Shown here piece by piece: positions 1 to 5,520 of a stretch of 5,535 bases of DNA. The notes under the pieces are model-generated. The model saw only the letters and a program-made list of their open reading frames with translations, did not search any database and was not told the DNA's origin. Both the position numbers and the translations under genes were made by a program. How positions within the stretch are numbered: position 1 is the first letter of the stretch; each line of letters begins with the position of its first letter. This DNA is from Deltaproteobacteria bacterium (GTDB lineage Bacteria > Desulfobacterota > JADFXK01): the NCBI GenBank assembly GCA_015233285.1, contig JADFYA010000252.1:1-5535 (forward strand), written 5' to 3'.

Positions 1-1285
1 ATGCGGTCATGGATGATGCAGCCTGCTGCACGGTGCCCGTCGCCTGATGCATGACCTGATTGGCTGTCTGGGCATTTTCCGCATTCTTTTTGGTCATGGA
101 AGACATTTCCTCCAAAGAGGCGGATGTCTCTTCCAGCGACGCCGCTTGTTCCGATGCCCCGGAAGCCAGCGATTGACTGGCCGAGGTGAGTTGGCCGGCG
201 GCCGAGGTGACCTGGTCCGCCCCGGCCATCAAACCTTCTATCACCCGGTTGATCGGCCTGGTAATGGACAAAGTCAAGAATATCCCCAATCCCAAGGCCA
301 CGACAAAGCCCGTAGCCATACCCACTAGTGAAATGATTTTGGCTAACTTCGAATCATGCTTGGCTTTTTGCTGGGTCTCGGCCGCCGTCTTGCTATTTAA
401 TTCCACCAGACCGTCTAATAGCGGCAAGACCTCTCGTTGTTTCTCAAATGCAACCACCATAGCCTGCTTGTTCATCTGGAGATAGAAATCTTCCGCCTTT
501 TTCGCCTCTGCCTTGACGGCGTCAAAATGCTTTATGACCTCCGCTGAACCGGGGAGCAATTCCTCCACATAGGCTTTAACGGCTGATTCCATCTCACCTT
601 TCTTGACCATTCCTTTGATTTTCTTGACTATCTGATGGAAAGCATTATGGGGTGGGACGGCGTCCTTCAGTGCTCCGGTAATCCTGGCGTTATCAGTCTT
701 ATAACCGGCCAGCCACTTACCAAAGGCGCATTGGGTGGGGTCTTCACCACCAGTAACTTCACCCTTGGCCAGCACCATCCTAGACACATTGGCCACCAGC
801 TTATAATGATCGCCCACAAATTGTTCAATAGACTTGACCAGTTGCGTCGGGTCCAGGATATCTGTCTTGGCCAGCTCTCGGCTCAACAAAAAAAACTTAT
901 CATTTTCGGCTTTAAAACTTTCCCAGGCGACCATGAACCGCTTATAGAGTTGATCTTCCTCCGGCACACGGGGCAAGGCTTCATACCTCTTCCAGGAGCT
1001 TTGATAGTTCTCCCGAATTTTAGCCAGGTTTTCATACTGGCGTTCCCGGTCTTTGGGGTCTAGTCCGGGTATCATCAGGGTCCGTTGGACTACCCGAACC
1101 GATTCCGCCGCTTGCCGCATGCTGAGCAAGCACTGAACGCTGGGCAAACAGTCATCACATATATCACCCAAGTCTGCACTCAACCTGCTTGTCACCCTAA
1201 CCGCCATGAATCCCAACACCAGCGTAATAACGGCCACGATGATGAAGCCACCAATCAATTTAGTGCCCAACTTCATATTCTGCAT
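1..1285 (-). CDS. Methyl-accepting chemotaxis protein with periplasmic CZB-type zinc-binding motif (C-terminus outside window)
   Basis: Chemoreceptor that would sense a ligand outside the inner membrane and control the CheA/CheW kinase complex. The reading frame is open for 428 codons to the window edge. In order: a transmembrane segment at residues 11-29; a long periplasmic part, 30-315, whose first half resembles four-helix-bundle sensor domains; a CZB-like motif with H160, C186 in CAFGKWL, and H213/H217 in HNAFH; a second transmembrane segment at about 316-339; then TRPINRV leading almost directly into the helical signalling region (GASEQAASLEETSASLEEM). A full HAMP domain appears to be missing. 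Residues 43-46 form a CxxC, with another Cys at 52, just outside the membrane. The ATG at 1285 is chosen because AGGAG (1295-1299) lies 9 bases upstream; the in-frame ATG at 1294 abuts AGGAG and has no room for a ribosome site. The signalling tip and methylation sites lie outside the window. Family call is firm; ligand unknown. Confidence 0.93.
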   Translation of the reverse strand, partial: MQNMKLGTKLIGGFIIVAVITLVLGFMAVRVTSRLSADLGDICDDCLPSVQCLLSMRQAAESVRVVQRTLMIPGLDPKDRERQYENLAKIRENYQSSWKRYEALPRVPEEDQLYKRFMVAWESFKAENDKFFLLSRELAKTDILDPTQLVKSIEQFVGDHYKLVANVSRMVLAKGEVTGGEDPTQCAFGKWLAGYKTDNARITGALKDAVPPHNAFHQIVKKIKGMVKKGEMESAVKAYVEELLPGSAEVIKHFDAVKAEAKKAEDFYLQMNKQAMVVAFEKQREVLPLLDGLVELNSKTAAETQQKAKHDSKLAKIISLVGMATGFVVALGLGIFLTLSITRPINRVIEGLMAGADQVTSAAGQLTSASQSLASGASEQAASLEETSASLEEMSSMTKKNAENAQTANQVMHQATGTVQQAASSMTA

Positions 1286-1294
1286 ATAGCCCAT

Positions 1295-1299
1295 CTCCT
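1295..1299 (-). promoter_or_regulatory. Ribosome binding site of the chemoreceptor gene
   Basis: AGGAG on the minus strand, 9 bases before the ATG at 1285. It decides the start: the upstream in-frame ATG at 1294 directly touches it, and the downstream one at 1276 is too far away. Confidence 0.7.
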
Positions 1300-1446
1300 A
1301 AGAAAATTTACGGTTGTGTCTGCCGGGTAAGTTCTTTCCCTGAATATATCATCCGCCTACCTGAATCTTTTATCAGATTTTCCGCCCCACCGCAAATGGA
1401 AAGAGTTTCCTATCGGAAATATCTCATCCCAAATATGTAGACGCGG

Positions 1447-2862
1447 TTAGTCAGTCGTTGAAGATGGGAAGTACCGGGAAACGATGAAATTGGTGGTATT
1501 GGAGGTCATTTTGATCCGGTCCGAAACCCGGAGGCCCGGAACCCACAGGATCTCTCCCCCATAAGCCAAAAGGGGTAAAGACTTCCGGTCGTCTCGGGGA
1601 ACCTTCAGATCAATGAATAGCTTCTTGAGCTTGACCGTTCCGCCCATGCCCATAGGACTGATTCGGTCTCCCGGCCGGAAATTTCGAACCTCCAGGGGTG
1701 AGGGCAGCCGATCATAATCCAGCACCACCTGGTTTGACCTTTCCGGCAGAGGATCTCGGGGACGATCGGCAGACACAACAAAAGACAGAGCCGCGCCGGA
1801 GTCTGGGATCTCCACCCGGCCGGGGATAACCGCCGGATAGGCAAAATCCTGTGTCGCCGAGCCTGAATCCGCCCGAATGAACAGATGATCATATGATTTT
1901 ATCACCATCACCCCGGCGGGCAAACACAGCTTCTTTTCTCCTGGCGACGTGTCCAGAAGCCCTCGGACGGCCTGAATGTGAACGTAGCCCAGACCGCGGA
2001 GATCTCCTTTAACCGACTTCAGGGCTTGCCGGATGATTTCAGTTTGAATCGCCGGATGCTCTTTCAAAAGGCGCGGCACATCCAACCGGATGCCGGCTCC
2101 GTGGGGTGCAGGAACGGCCAGTTCGGGGATTCTTTTAAGCGCTTCTTGGGCGAGGAAGTCGTGGGCCTCGGCCATGATCCCGGCAGTGCGGACCAGGGTG
2201 GCCGTCATGTCCGGATTGAAGCTGTCCTTCAACAAGGGCAACAACCGCGCCCGGACCCTGGCCCGGAGATATTTCTCATTCCGGTTGGACACGTCTTCGG
2301 CATAAGTTGACCCCAGGGATCGGAGATAATTCAGCACCTCCGCCCTGGTGCTGCCGATGATCGGCCGGACCACCGTCCCGTCCCGCACCGGAGGGATACC
2401 AGCCAGGCCGGCCGGGCCGGAGCCGCGGATGAGCCGCATAAGCACTTCCTCAGCCTGGTCATCAGCCGTGTGCCCTACGGCGATCTTGTGTCCGCCCTGG
2501 GATTGTCTGATTTCCTCATAGAACTCATACCTGACCTGCCGGGCGGCCTCTTGAACGCCCAGGTTCCGATGTTTCGCCGCGGCAGCCACATCCACCCGTT
2601 TACCGAAAAAAAGAAGCCCCAGTTCTTCGGCCATATCCCGGACCATCATCATTTCCGCCTCGGCCTCGTAACGCAGCCCATGATGCAGGTGACAGACGAC
2701 CAGGCTGATTTCATAGGCCGACTTAAGTTCGTTTAGGGCCTGGAGCATGGCCGTAGAGTCAGGTCCGCCGGAGACACCCGCGATGACTTTCTCACCTGGC
2801 CGGAGCATTCGGAAGAGTTCGATGGTCTCGGCTGTTTTGACTATAAATGGATGTCGGGGCAT
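1447..2862 (-). CDS. tilS: tRNA(Ile)-lysidine synthase TilS
   Basis: Cytoplasmic enzyme that uses ATP to attach lysine to C34 of the CAU-anticodon tRNA-Ile. This makes lysidine, so the tRNA reads AUA and is charged with isoleucine. The 471-residue product has the usual full-length layout. The N-terminal PP-loop ATPase domain (about 24-210) carries SGGPDS at 31-36, HLHHGLR at 58-64 and GHTADDQAEE at 130-139. A middle helical substrate-binding region spans about 215-330. The C-terminal TilS domain (about 390-462) carries RNFRPGDRI, LKKLFIDLKVPRDDR and ILWVPGLRVSD. The start codon lies one base after the stop of the 65-residue upstream gene, and no good ribosome site is seen directly before it (only AAACCTGAT), so translation is probably coupled. 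In many relatives ftsH follows tilS; here the next gene is a chemoreceptor, 161 bases downstream. Nothing in the sequence suggests inactivation. Confidence 0.97.
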   Translation of the reverse strand: MPRHPFIVKTAETIELFRMLRPGEKVIAGVSGGPDSTAMLQALNELKSAYEISLVVCHLHHGLRYEAEAEMMMVRDMAEELGLLFFGKRVDVAAAAKHRNLGVQEAARQVRYEFYEEIRQSQGGHKIAVGHTADDQAEEVLMRLIRGSGPAGLAGIPPVRDGTVVRPIIGSTRAEVLNYLRSLGSTYAEDVSNRNEKYLRARVRARLLPLLKDSFNPDMTATLVRTAGIMAEAHDFLAQEALKRIPELAVPAPHGAGIRLDVPRLLKEHPAIQTEIIRQALKSVKGDLRGLGYVHIQAVRGLLDTSPGEKKLCLPAGVMVIKSYDHLFIRADSGSATQDFAYPAVIPGRVEIPDSGAALSFVVSADRPRDPLPERSNQVVLDYDRLPSPLEVRNFRPGDRISPMGMGGTVKLKKLFIDLKVPRDDRKSLPLLAYGGEILWVPGLRVSDRIKMTSNTTNFIVSRYFPSSTTD

Positions 2863-2863
2863 A

Positions 2864-3061
2864 TCAGGTTTTAGACGGCATCTTTCCCGGTTTTTTGAAT
2901 ACGTTCAAACCGACCTTCTCTTCCCGGTCGGGGATGACGGCATTTCCTTCAGTCGAGGCAATGATAATGGTCTTGCCCGATGACGAGGGTCCGAATTCCT
3001 GGGTCAAGTCCACCTTAATGGTCAAGATGTTGTCTACCACGGTCATTTCAACATTTTTCAT
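2864..3061 (-). CDS. Conserved-looking 65-residue protein of unknown function, coupled to tilS
   Basis: Small soluble protein with no signal peptide or membrane segment. The predicted pattern is mainly beta: MTVVDNILTIKVDL, then FGPSSSGK, then TIIIASTEGN, then a charged turn and VGLNVFKK. From memory, very similar short proteins with the FGPSSSGK/IIIASTEGN core occur as hypothetical proteins in deltaproteobacteria; I cannot name a function. Residues 24-31 (GPSSSGKT) fit the Walker A pattern GxxxxGK[ST]. However, they are followed by a strand-like stretch rather than a helix, and the protein is far too short for a P-loop NTPase, so nucleotide binding is doubtful. The start is well supported by GGAGGT (3067-3072) five bases before the ATG. 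Its TGA is separated from the tilS ATG by one base, so the two genes almost certainly share a transcript. Confidence 0.85.
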   Translation of the reverse strand: MKNVEMTVVDNILTIKVDLTQEFGPSSSGKTIIIASTEGNAVIPDREEKVGLNVFKKPGKMPSKT

Positions 3062-3066
3062 ATCGC

Positions 3067-3072
3067 ACCTCC
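3067..3072 (-). promoter_or_regulatory. Ribosome binding site of the small protein gene
   Basis: GGAGGT on the minus strand, five bases before the ATG at 3061. It is the strongest ribosome site in this stretch and probably also serves tilS through coupling. Confidence 0.75.
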
Positions 3073-3159
3073 ATGCTATGATGTAGAATGATTCTTACGC
3101 CTGCACTGATGACACTGGATTACTATGCTGAAGGAGTCAAAAAGATAAAAGTATGGCTC

Positions 3160-3702
3160 TCAACTCAGCAAAGTTTTATTGGCAGTCAACACCGTGATGC
3201 CGTATTTCTTGAAGTCGCCGTCGTGGGTAATCATTTTCAACCCTCTAACCCGACACAGTTCAGCTAGTACCATGTCATTAAAATCGGGACGCCTTTTTTC
3301 ATAATGATCCAGAAGCAAGCCCATATCCATTTCTTCCAAGCCGCTGCTCGTGACCCGGCAATAACTAAGAATCCGCCGTACATCATTGGCTATGACTTTA
3401 GCTATGTCGAAGTATATACTATTATTACGAAAAACCTTAAACTCCGTTATTCCTAATATGTTTTTCAGGGATTCAAATTCCATCCGCGAATACCTATTCA
3501 TGAATTCAGAAATAACGAGCACATCAACAAAGACTTTACTGCCCGCGGCGAGAATCTTGGCCAATGCTTCAGAATATACCCTTGTCTTCCATCCACTAGC
3601 GCAACGCGGGCAGAATACGTAGAGCCAGACATTAGCGTCTATAAAAACCTCATCGTTCGCGGAAAAAGGATAATGATTAATCGAAATTGCCCTAAAAATC
3701 AT
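3160..3702 (-). CDS. PIN-domain protein, probable metal-dependent ribonuclease
   Basis: PIN domains are small Mg/Mn-dependent nucleases that cut RNA; many are toxins of toxin-antitoxin pairs. With the start at 3702 the product has 180 residues. The expected acidic residues are present: D22 in VFIDANVWLY, E66 in VISEFMNRY, D143 (with D140) in DFNDMVLAEL, and D161/D163 in THDGDF. The C-terminus VLTANKTLL also fits the family. C31-P-R-C34, right after the first strand, is an unusual CxxC. The alternative ATG at 3720 would add six residues (MYWRRR), but the ATG at 3702 is preferred because GGAGGAGGAGG ends right before it, giving a GGAGG six bases away. The gene overlaps the end of the STAS-like gene by 11 bases, so the two are co-translated. 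G+C is low (28-37% by hand count over 3361-3480), unlike tilS, which hints at separate origin. Domain call firm; toxin role inferred. Confidence 0.87.
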   Translation of the reverse strand: MIFRAISINHYPFSANDEVFIDANVWLYVFCPRCASGWKTRVYSEALAKILAAGSKVFVDVLVISEFMNRYSRMEFESLKNILGITEFKVFRNNSIYFDIAKVIANDVRRILSYCRVTSSGLEEMDMGLLLDHYEKRRPDFNDMVLAELCRVRGLKMITHDGDFKKYGITVLTANKTLLS

Positions 3703-4117
3703 CCTCCTCCTCCAATACATTCCTTATCGTCTCCTTGAACCGTCCCGGATCTTCTAGGCAGGCCTTAGCGGAATCGACTACACGTTCCAGTAGAATCAAA
3801 TCATCCGGTTCGATATCAGTGAGTTGAATATTGGACCGGATGTCTTCCTCAAGAAACGAACCGTAGAGTTGACCGAAAGCCGTATGCAAAAAAGCTGCTG
3901 TCAGAAAGGTAACATCATGAAAAGAAAGAGTTATCTTCCTCCCCACCCTTAGAGCGGCCACGATTTGATCATAGACTTTCCGGCCATCGTCCGAAGCCAC
4001 ACACAATGAATTACCCACTATTTCATACACTGAAAGAGTCGTAGCTCCCATGCAAGCAGCTTGATACGGGTTGCTTAATAATAATTGTCCTTCAATCGGT
4101 TCCAAATATGTGGTCAT
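3692..4117 (-). CDS. STAS-like domain protein (DUF4325 type)
   Basis: 141-residue soluble protein. The central part resembles the STAS-like DUF4325 family: a short strand-rich N-terminus, DDGRKVYDQIVAAL at 43-56 (helix), then VGRKITLSFHDVTFLTAAFLHTAF at about 58-81. That last segment is a strand followed by the typical turn and helix, with GQLYG at 82-86. STAS-like domains are usually protein-interaction or switch modules, not enzymes. The C-terminal part is charged and ends in a Glu/Asp-rich tail (LEEEDDF). The start at 4117 is supported by GAGGAGG (4127-4133) nine bases upstream; the in-frame ATG at 4153 has no suitable ribosome site and lies inside an inverted repeat. It overlaps the PIN gene by 11 bases and is translated first, as an antitoxin or sensor partner would be. 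Domain assignment is by pattern recognition and fairly sure; a role as partner or inhibitor of the PIN protein is inference. Confidence 0.75.
   Translation of the reverse strand: MTTYLEPIEGQLLLSNPYQAACMGATTLSVYEIVGNSLCVASDDGRKVYDQIVAALRVGRKITLSFHDVTFLTAAFLHTAFGQLYGSFLEEDIRSNIQLTDIEPDDLILLERVVDSAKACLEDPGRFKETIRNVLEEEDDF
3703..3713 (-). promoter_or_regulatory. Ribosome binding site of the PIN gene, embedded in the upstream coding sequence
   Basis: GGAGGAGGAGG on the minus strand. Read in the STAS-like frame, the same bases encode part of the tail LEEEDD. The first GGAGG stands six bases from the ATG at 3702, which is why that start is chosen over the ATG at 3720. Confidence 0.8.
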
Positions 4118-4126
4118 TGCCTCAGT

Positions 4127-4133
4127 CCTCCTC
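4127..4133 (-). promoter_or_regulatory. Ribosome binding site of the STAS-like gene
   Basis: GAGGAGG on the minus strand, nine bases before the ATG at 4117. It favours this start over the longer one at 4153. Confidence 0.7.
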
Positions 4134-4141
4134 TTTAGCGT

Positions 4142-4162
4142 ACGAACGGGCATCGGGTTCGT
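4142..4162. promoter_or_regulatory. Inverted repeat upstream of the STAS-like gene, possible operator or leader hairpin
   Basis: ACGAAC at 4142-4147 and GTTCGT at 4157-4162 are perfect 6-bp arms around a 9-base spacer, placed 25-45 bases before the chosen start of the STAS-like gene. The position suits either an operator for self-regulation or a hairpin in the mRNA leader just upstream of the ribosome site. The repeat is seen directly; its role is inferred. Confidence 0.35.
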
Positions 4163-4243
4163 TCAGGTCTTCCTTTCCCGGTGCACATCAGAACAATACT
4201 CAGTTTTTTCTCTAATCCCGGTTTGCGGTTTAATGAAGTTTCT

Positions 4244-4600
4244 TTAAGTTAGATCTGCGGCGTCCTCCTGGTCCCTGACCTTTTGTAAAACTAAATGGAA
4301 TACCTGGTTACAGCTCATTCTGACAATCTCTTCAAAAGGTTCCTTTTGTACAGGCAGGCACAGCGGTACCAGGGCAGAGCCCGTAAGTTTCAAGAGCACC
4401 TCTATTATAACACCATTGGCGCCGCATGAGTCACATATCGGTCAAGAAAATGGAGATGGATCACTTTTACAGGTGCCCAAGGATAAAGTCAAGTGGATGT
4501 TAGACAACCGACCGAGTTCAACTGTGCCGTCCCGGACGACAAGTGCCCTGGTTATACTGCGGCGTGATGCTCCTACGTAAATCAGATTCTGATTAAATTT
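4244..4600 (-). pseudogene. Possible decayed coding remnant with an in-frame TGA
   Basis: On the minus strand one frame stays open over 118 codons apart from a single TGA at 4442-4444, and it ends in TAA at 4244-4246. The part after the TGA has a protein-like character: PICDSCGANG, then a hydrophobic run (VIIEVLLKLTGSALVPLCLPV), then an amphipathic-looking end (EEIVRMSCNQVFHLVLQKVR, DQEDAADLT). The part before it includes NLIYVGASRRSITRAL and a further Cys (GTCKSD), so Cys residues sit on both sides of the TGA, with CxxC after it. No ATG start with a ribosome site was found at the upstream end. I do not recognise a family. It may be the decayed end of a gene or a chance open frame: the opposite strand is also open here over a similar length, which weakens the case. 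Confidence 0.25.
4580..4594. repeat. 15-bp palindrome
   Basis: AATCAGA-T-TCTGATT, perfect 7-bp arms around one base, followed on the plus strand by AAATTTTT. It could be a protein-binding site; the AT-rich stem makes a terminator unlikely. Confidence 0.4.
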
Positions 4601-4632
4601 TTAGGGCCGGAGGCCGGCTGTCCGGTTAATGG

Positions 4633-4651
4633 GGTATTAAGTCGGTATTAA
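4633..4651. repeat. Tandem GGTATTAA direct repeat, 11-bp period
   Basis: GGTATTAA at 4633-4640 and again at 4644-4651, separated by GTC. The 11-bp period puts both copies on the same face of the helix, as for a pair of bound regulator subunits. Only two copies are seen, so chance is possible. Confidence 0.35.
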
Positions 4652-4760
4652 AAGAATTTTATGCCATATATTATGTATTGAATCATGATAATCTGGTCTT
4701 TTATTCTGGTTTATGCAGATCTGATATATAGGATAACAGCCATCCGTTATAGTTGATGAG

Positions 4761-4777
4761 AAAAATGTCGCATTTTT
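4761..4777. repeat. 17-bp palindrome
   Basis: AAAAATG-TCG-CATTTTT, perfect 7-bp arms with a 3-base centre. It looks like an operator or a weak hairpin, and lies about 185 bases before the DUF296 gene. Confidence 0.4.
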
Positions 4778-4961
4778 GTTCCACTTTATTTCCTTTTTGT
4801 GATATGGAGAGTTTTGAGGCGCCGAAAATTATTTCAGAACCGGCCGTCTGATGGGTTTAGTTGACAATATATACTAAATAATCAACAAGATATATCAAAG
4901 ACAAGGCGACCTGATCAACTCCATAAGGGCTGACACTTAGCCTGTCTAATGAGGCGTAAAT

Positions 4962-5390
4962 ATGAATGGTATTGAATGTGGTATAAATAGGATGCTAATG
5001 GGACGGGTACCCCAAGGCAGCGATCTGCTGGAGTTTTTGACCCAATTGTGCCTGGAAAAAAACCTTTCCTTGGGAGTGGTCTGGGCTTTAGGAGCGGTAT
5101 CCCAGGCTAATATCGGCTTTTATGATCAGGTGGAGAAACGCTATTGTAATGTTACATTTGATCGGGAATTGGAATTAACCGCATGCCAGGGAAATATTTC
5201 CTTAAAAGACGGCGTGCCGTTTATCCATCTCCATGCCGTTTTTGGCGACCGAGACGGAAGCACCTTTTCAGGACACGTGATGGCTGGAACCAATATCTTC
5301 GCCTGTGAGTATACCATCATGGAGCTGACCGGAGAGCCATTGATCCGCGGCCTTGACCCGGCCACCGGACTTTTCCTGTGGCGATCATGA
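4962..5390 (+). CDS. PCC/DUF296 domain protein
   Basis: 142-residue protein that is almost entirely one PCC (plants and prokaryotes conserved, DUF296) domain, with no AT-hook. The matching features are GRVPQGSDLLEFLTQLCLEKN (14-34), SLGVVWALGAVSQANIGFYD (36-55), and the core PFIHLHAVFGDRDG followed by FSGHVMAG (86-109), with H89, H91 and H105 in the places where family members have conserved histidines thought to bind a metal. The C-terminal strand includes YTIMELTG. Bacterial members form trimers; their biochemical role is not established. The ATG at 4962 is supported by GAGG (4951-4954) seven bases upstream. The gene stands alone, opposite in direction to everything else in the window, and its TGA overlaps an ATG that opens only a nine-codon frame, so no coupled gene follows. 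Confidence 0.88.
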   Translation: MNGIECGINRMLMGRVPQGSDLLEFLTQLCLEKNLSLGVVWALGAVSQANIGFYDQVEKRYCNVTFDRELELTACQGNISLKDGVPFIHLHAVFGDRDGSTFSGHVMAGTNIFACEYTIMELTGEPLIRGLDPATGLFLWRS

Positions 5391-5473
5391 AAAAACTACT
5401 TTTCAACCGTCCATAATCGGTCGGGTTTAGGAAGAAAACGGAATTAACCCCGAGTTCCGGCAGCCGTACCACC

Positions 5474-5489
5474 AGGCAACAAGTTGCCT
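5474..5489. repeat. Perfect palindrome, REP-like repeat unit
   Basis: AGGCAAC-AA-GTTGCCT, perfect 7-bp arms, followed by ACGCCACCC. From memory, intergenic hairpins with a palindromic core followed by a GCCACCC-type end recur in many genomes. It is placed about 85 bases after the DUF296 gene. A transcript would fold here, but there is no T-run for a terminator. Confidence 0.45.
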
Positions 5490-5520
5490 ACGCCACCCAC
5501 AGCCGCGGCGGTTCAGGATG

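Larger units (their letters stand above)
4163..4961. other. Long non-coding stretch between the divergent STAS-like/PIN pair and the DUF296 gene
   Basis: About 800 bases with no intact gene on either strand. The left part (4244-4600) contains a minus-strand frame with protein-like composition interrupted by one TGA, listed separately. The right part (about 4580-4960) is AT-rich and holds two palindromes and a tandem GGTATTAA repeat. A TTGACA (4861-4866) in an AT-rich block about 100 bases before the DUF296 gene could belong to a promoter, but no convincing -10 box at 16-18 bases follows it. This stretch must contain the outward promoters for both flanking units; I cannot place them with confidence. 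Confidence 0.6.

Noticed and set aside
47..1063. Plus-strand open frames of 93, 99 and 142 codons
   Set aside because: They lie antisense to the chemoreceptor frame, which has clear membrane and signalling motifs; their translations look like antisense shadows.
1349..1372. Sigma-28-like promoter for the chemoreceptor (minus strand TAAA ... GCGGATGA)
   Set aside because: The -10-like element matches 6 of 8 positions, but the spacing from TAAA is 12 bases instead of about 15.
1398..1419. Overlapping small hairpins GGAAA-GAG-TTTCC and TTTCC-TATC-GGAAA downstream of tilS
   Set aside because: The stems are only 5 bp, with no T-run; too weak to call a terminator or a switch.
1605..2983. Other open frames on both strands across tilS and the small protein gene
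   Set aside because: TilS motifs span the whole minus-strand gene, so these are shadows caused by its high G+C.
3160..3720. PIN gene starting at the upstream ATG at 3720
   Set aside because: No ribosome site fits it, whereas GGAGG stands at ideal distance from the ATG at 3702.
4118..4153. N-terminal extension of the STAS-like gene to the ATG at 4153
   Set aside because: No ribosome site at proper distance; the extension falls in the inverted repeat and GAGGAGG favours 4117.
4247..4579. Plus-strand frame open for about 110 codons opposite the possible remnant
   Set aside because: It has no usable start near its beginning and its translation is rich in Ser/Thr/Pro with no recognisable motif.
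4861..4896. TTGACA-based promoter for the DUF296 gene
   Set aside because: No -10-like hexamer at 16-18 bases; TATACT is too near and TATATC too far. Mentioned only within the intergenic entry.
5387..5416. Short frame MKKLLFNRP overlapping the DUF296 stop as ATGA
   Set aside because: It stops after nine codons and has no further support.
5406..5421. Terminator after the DUF296 gene (ACCG-N8-CGGT)
   Set aside because: A 4-bp stem without a following T-run is not credible.
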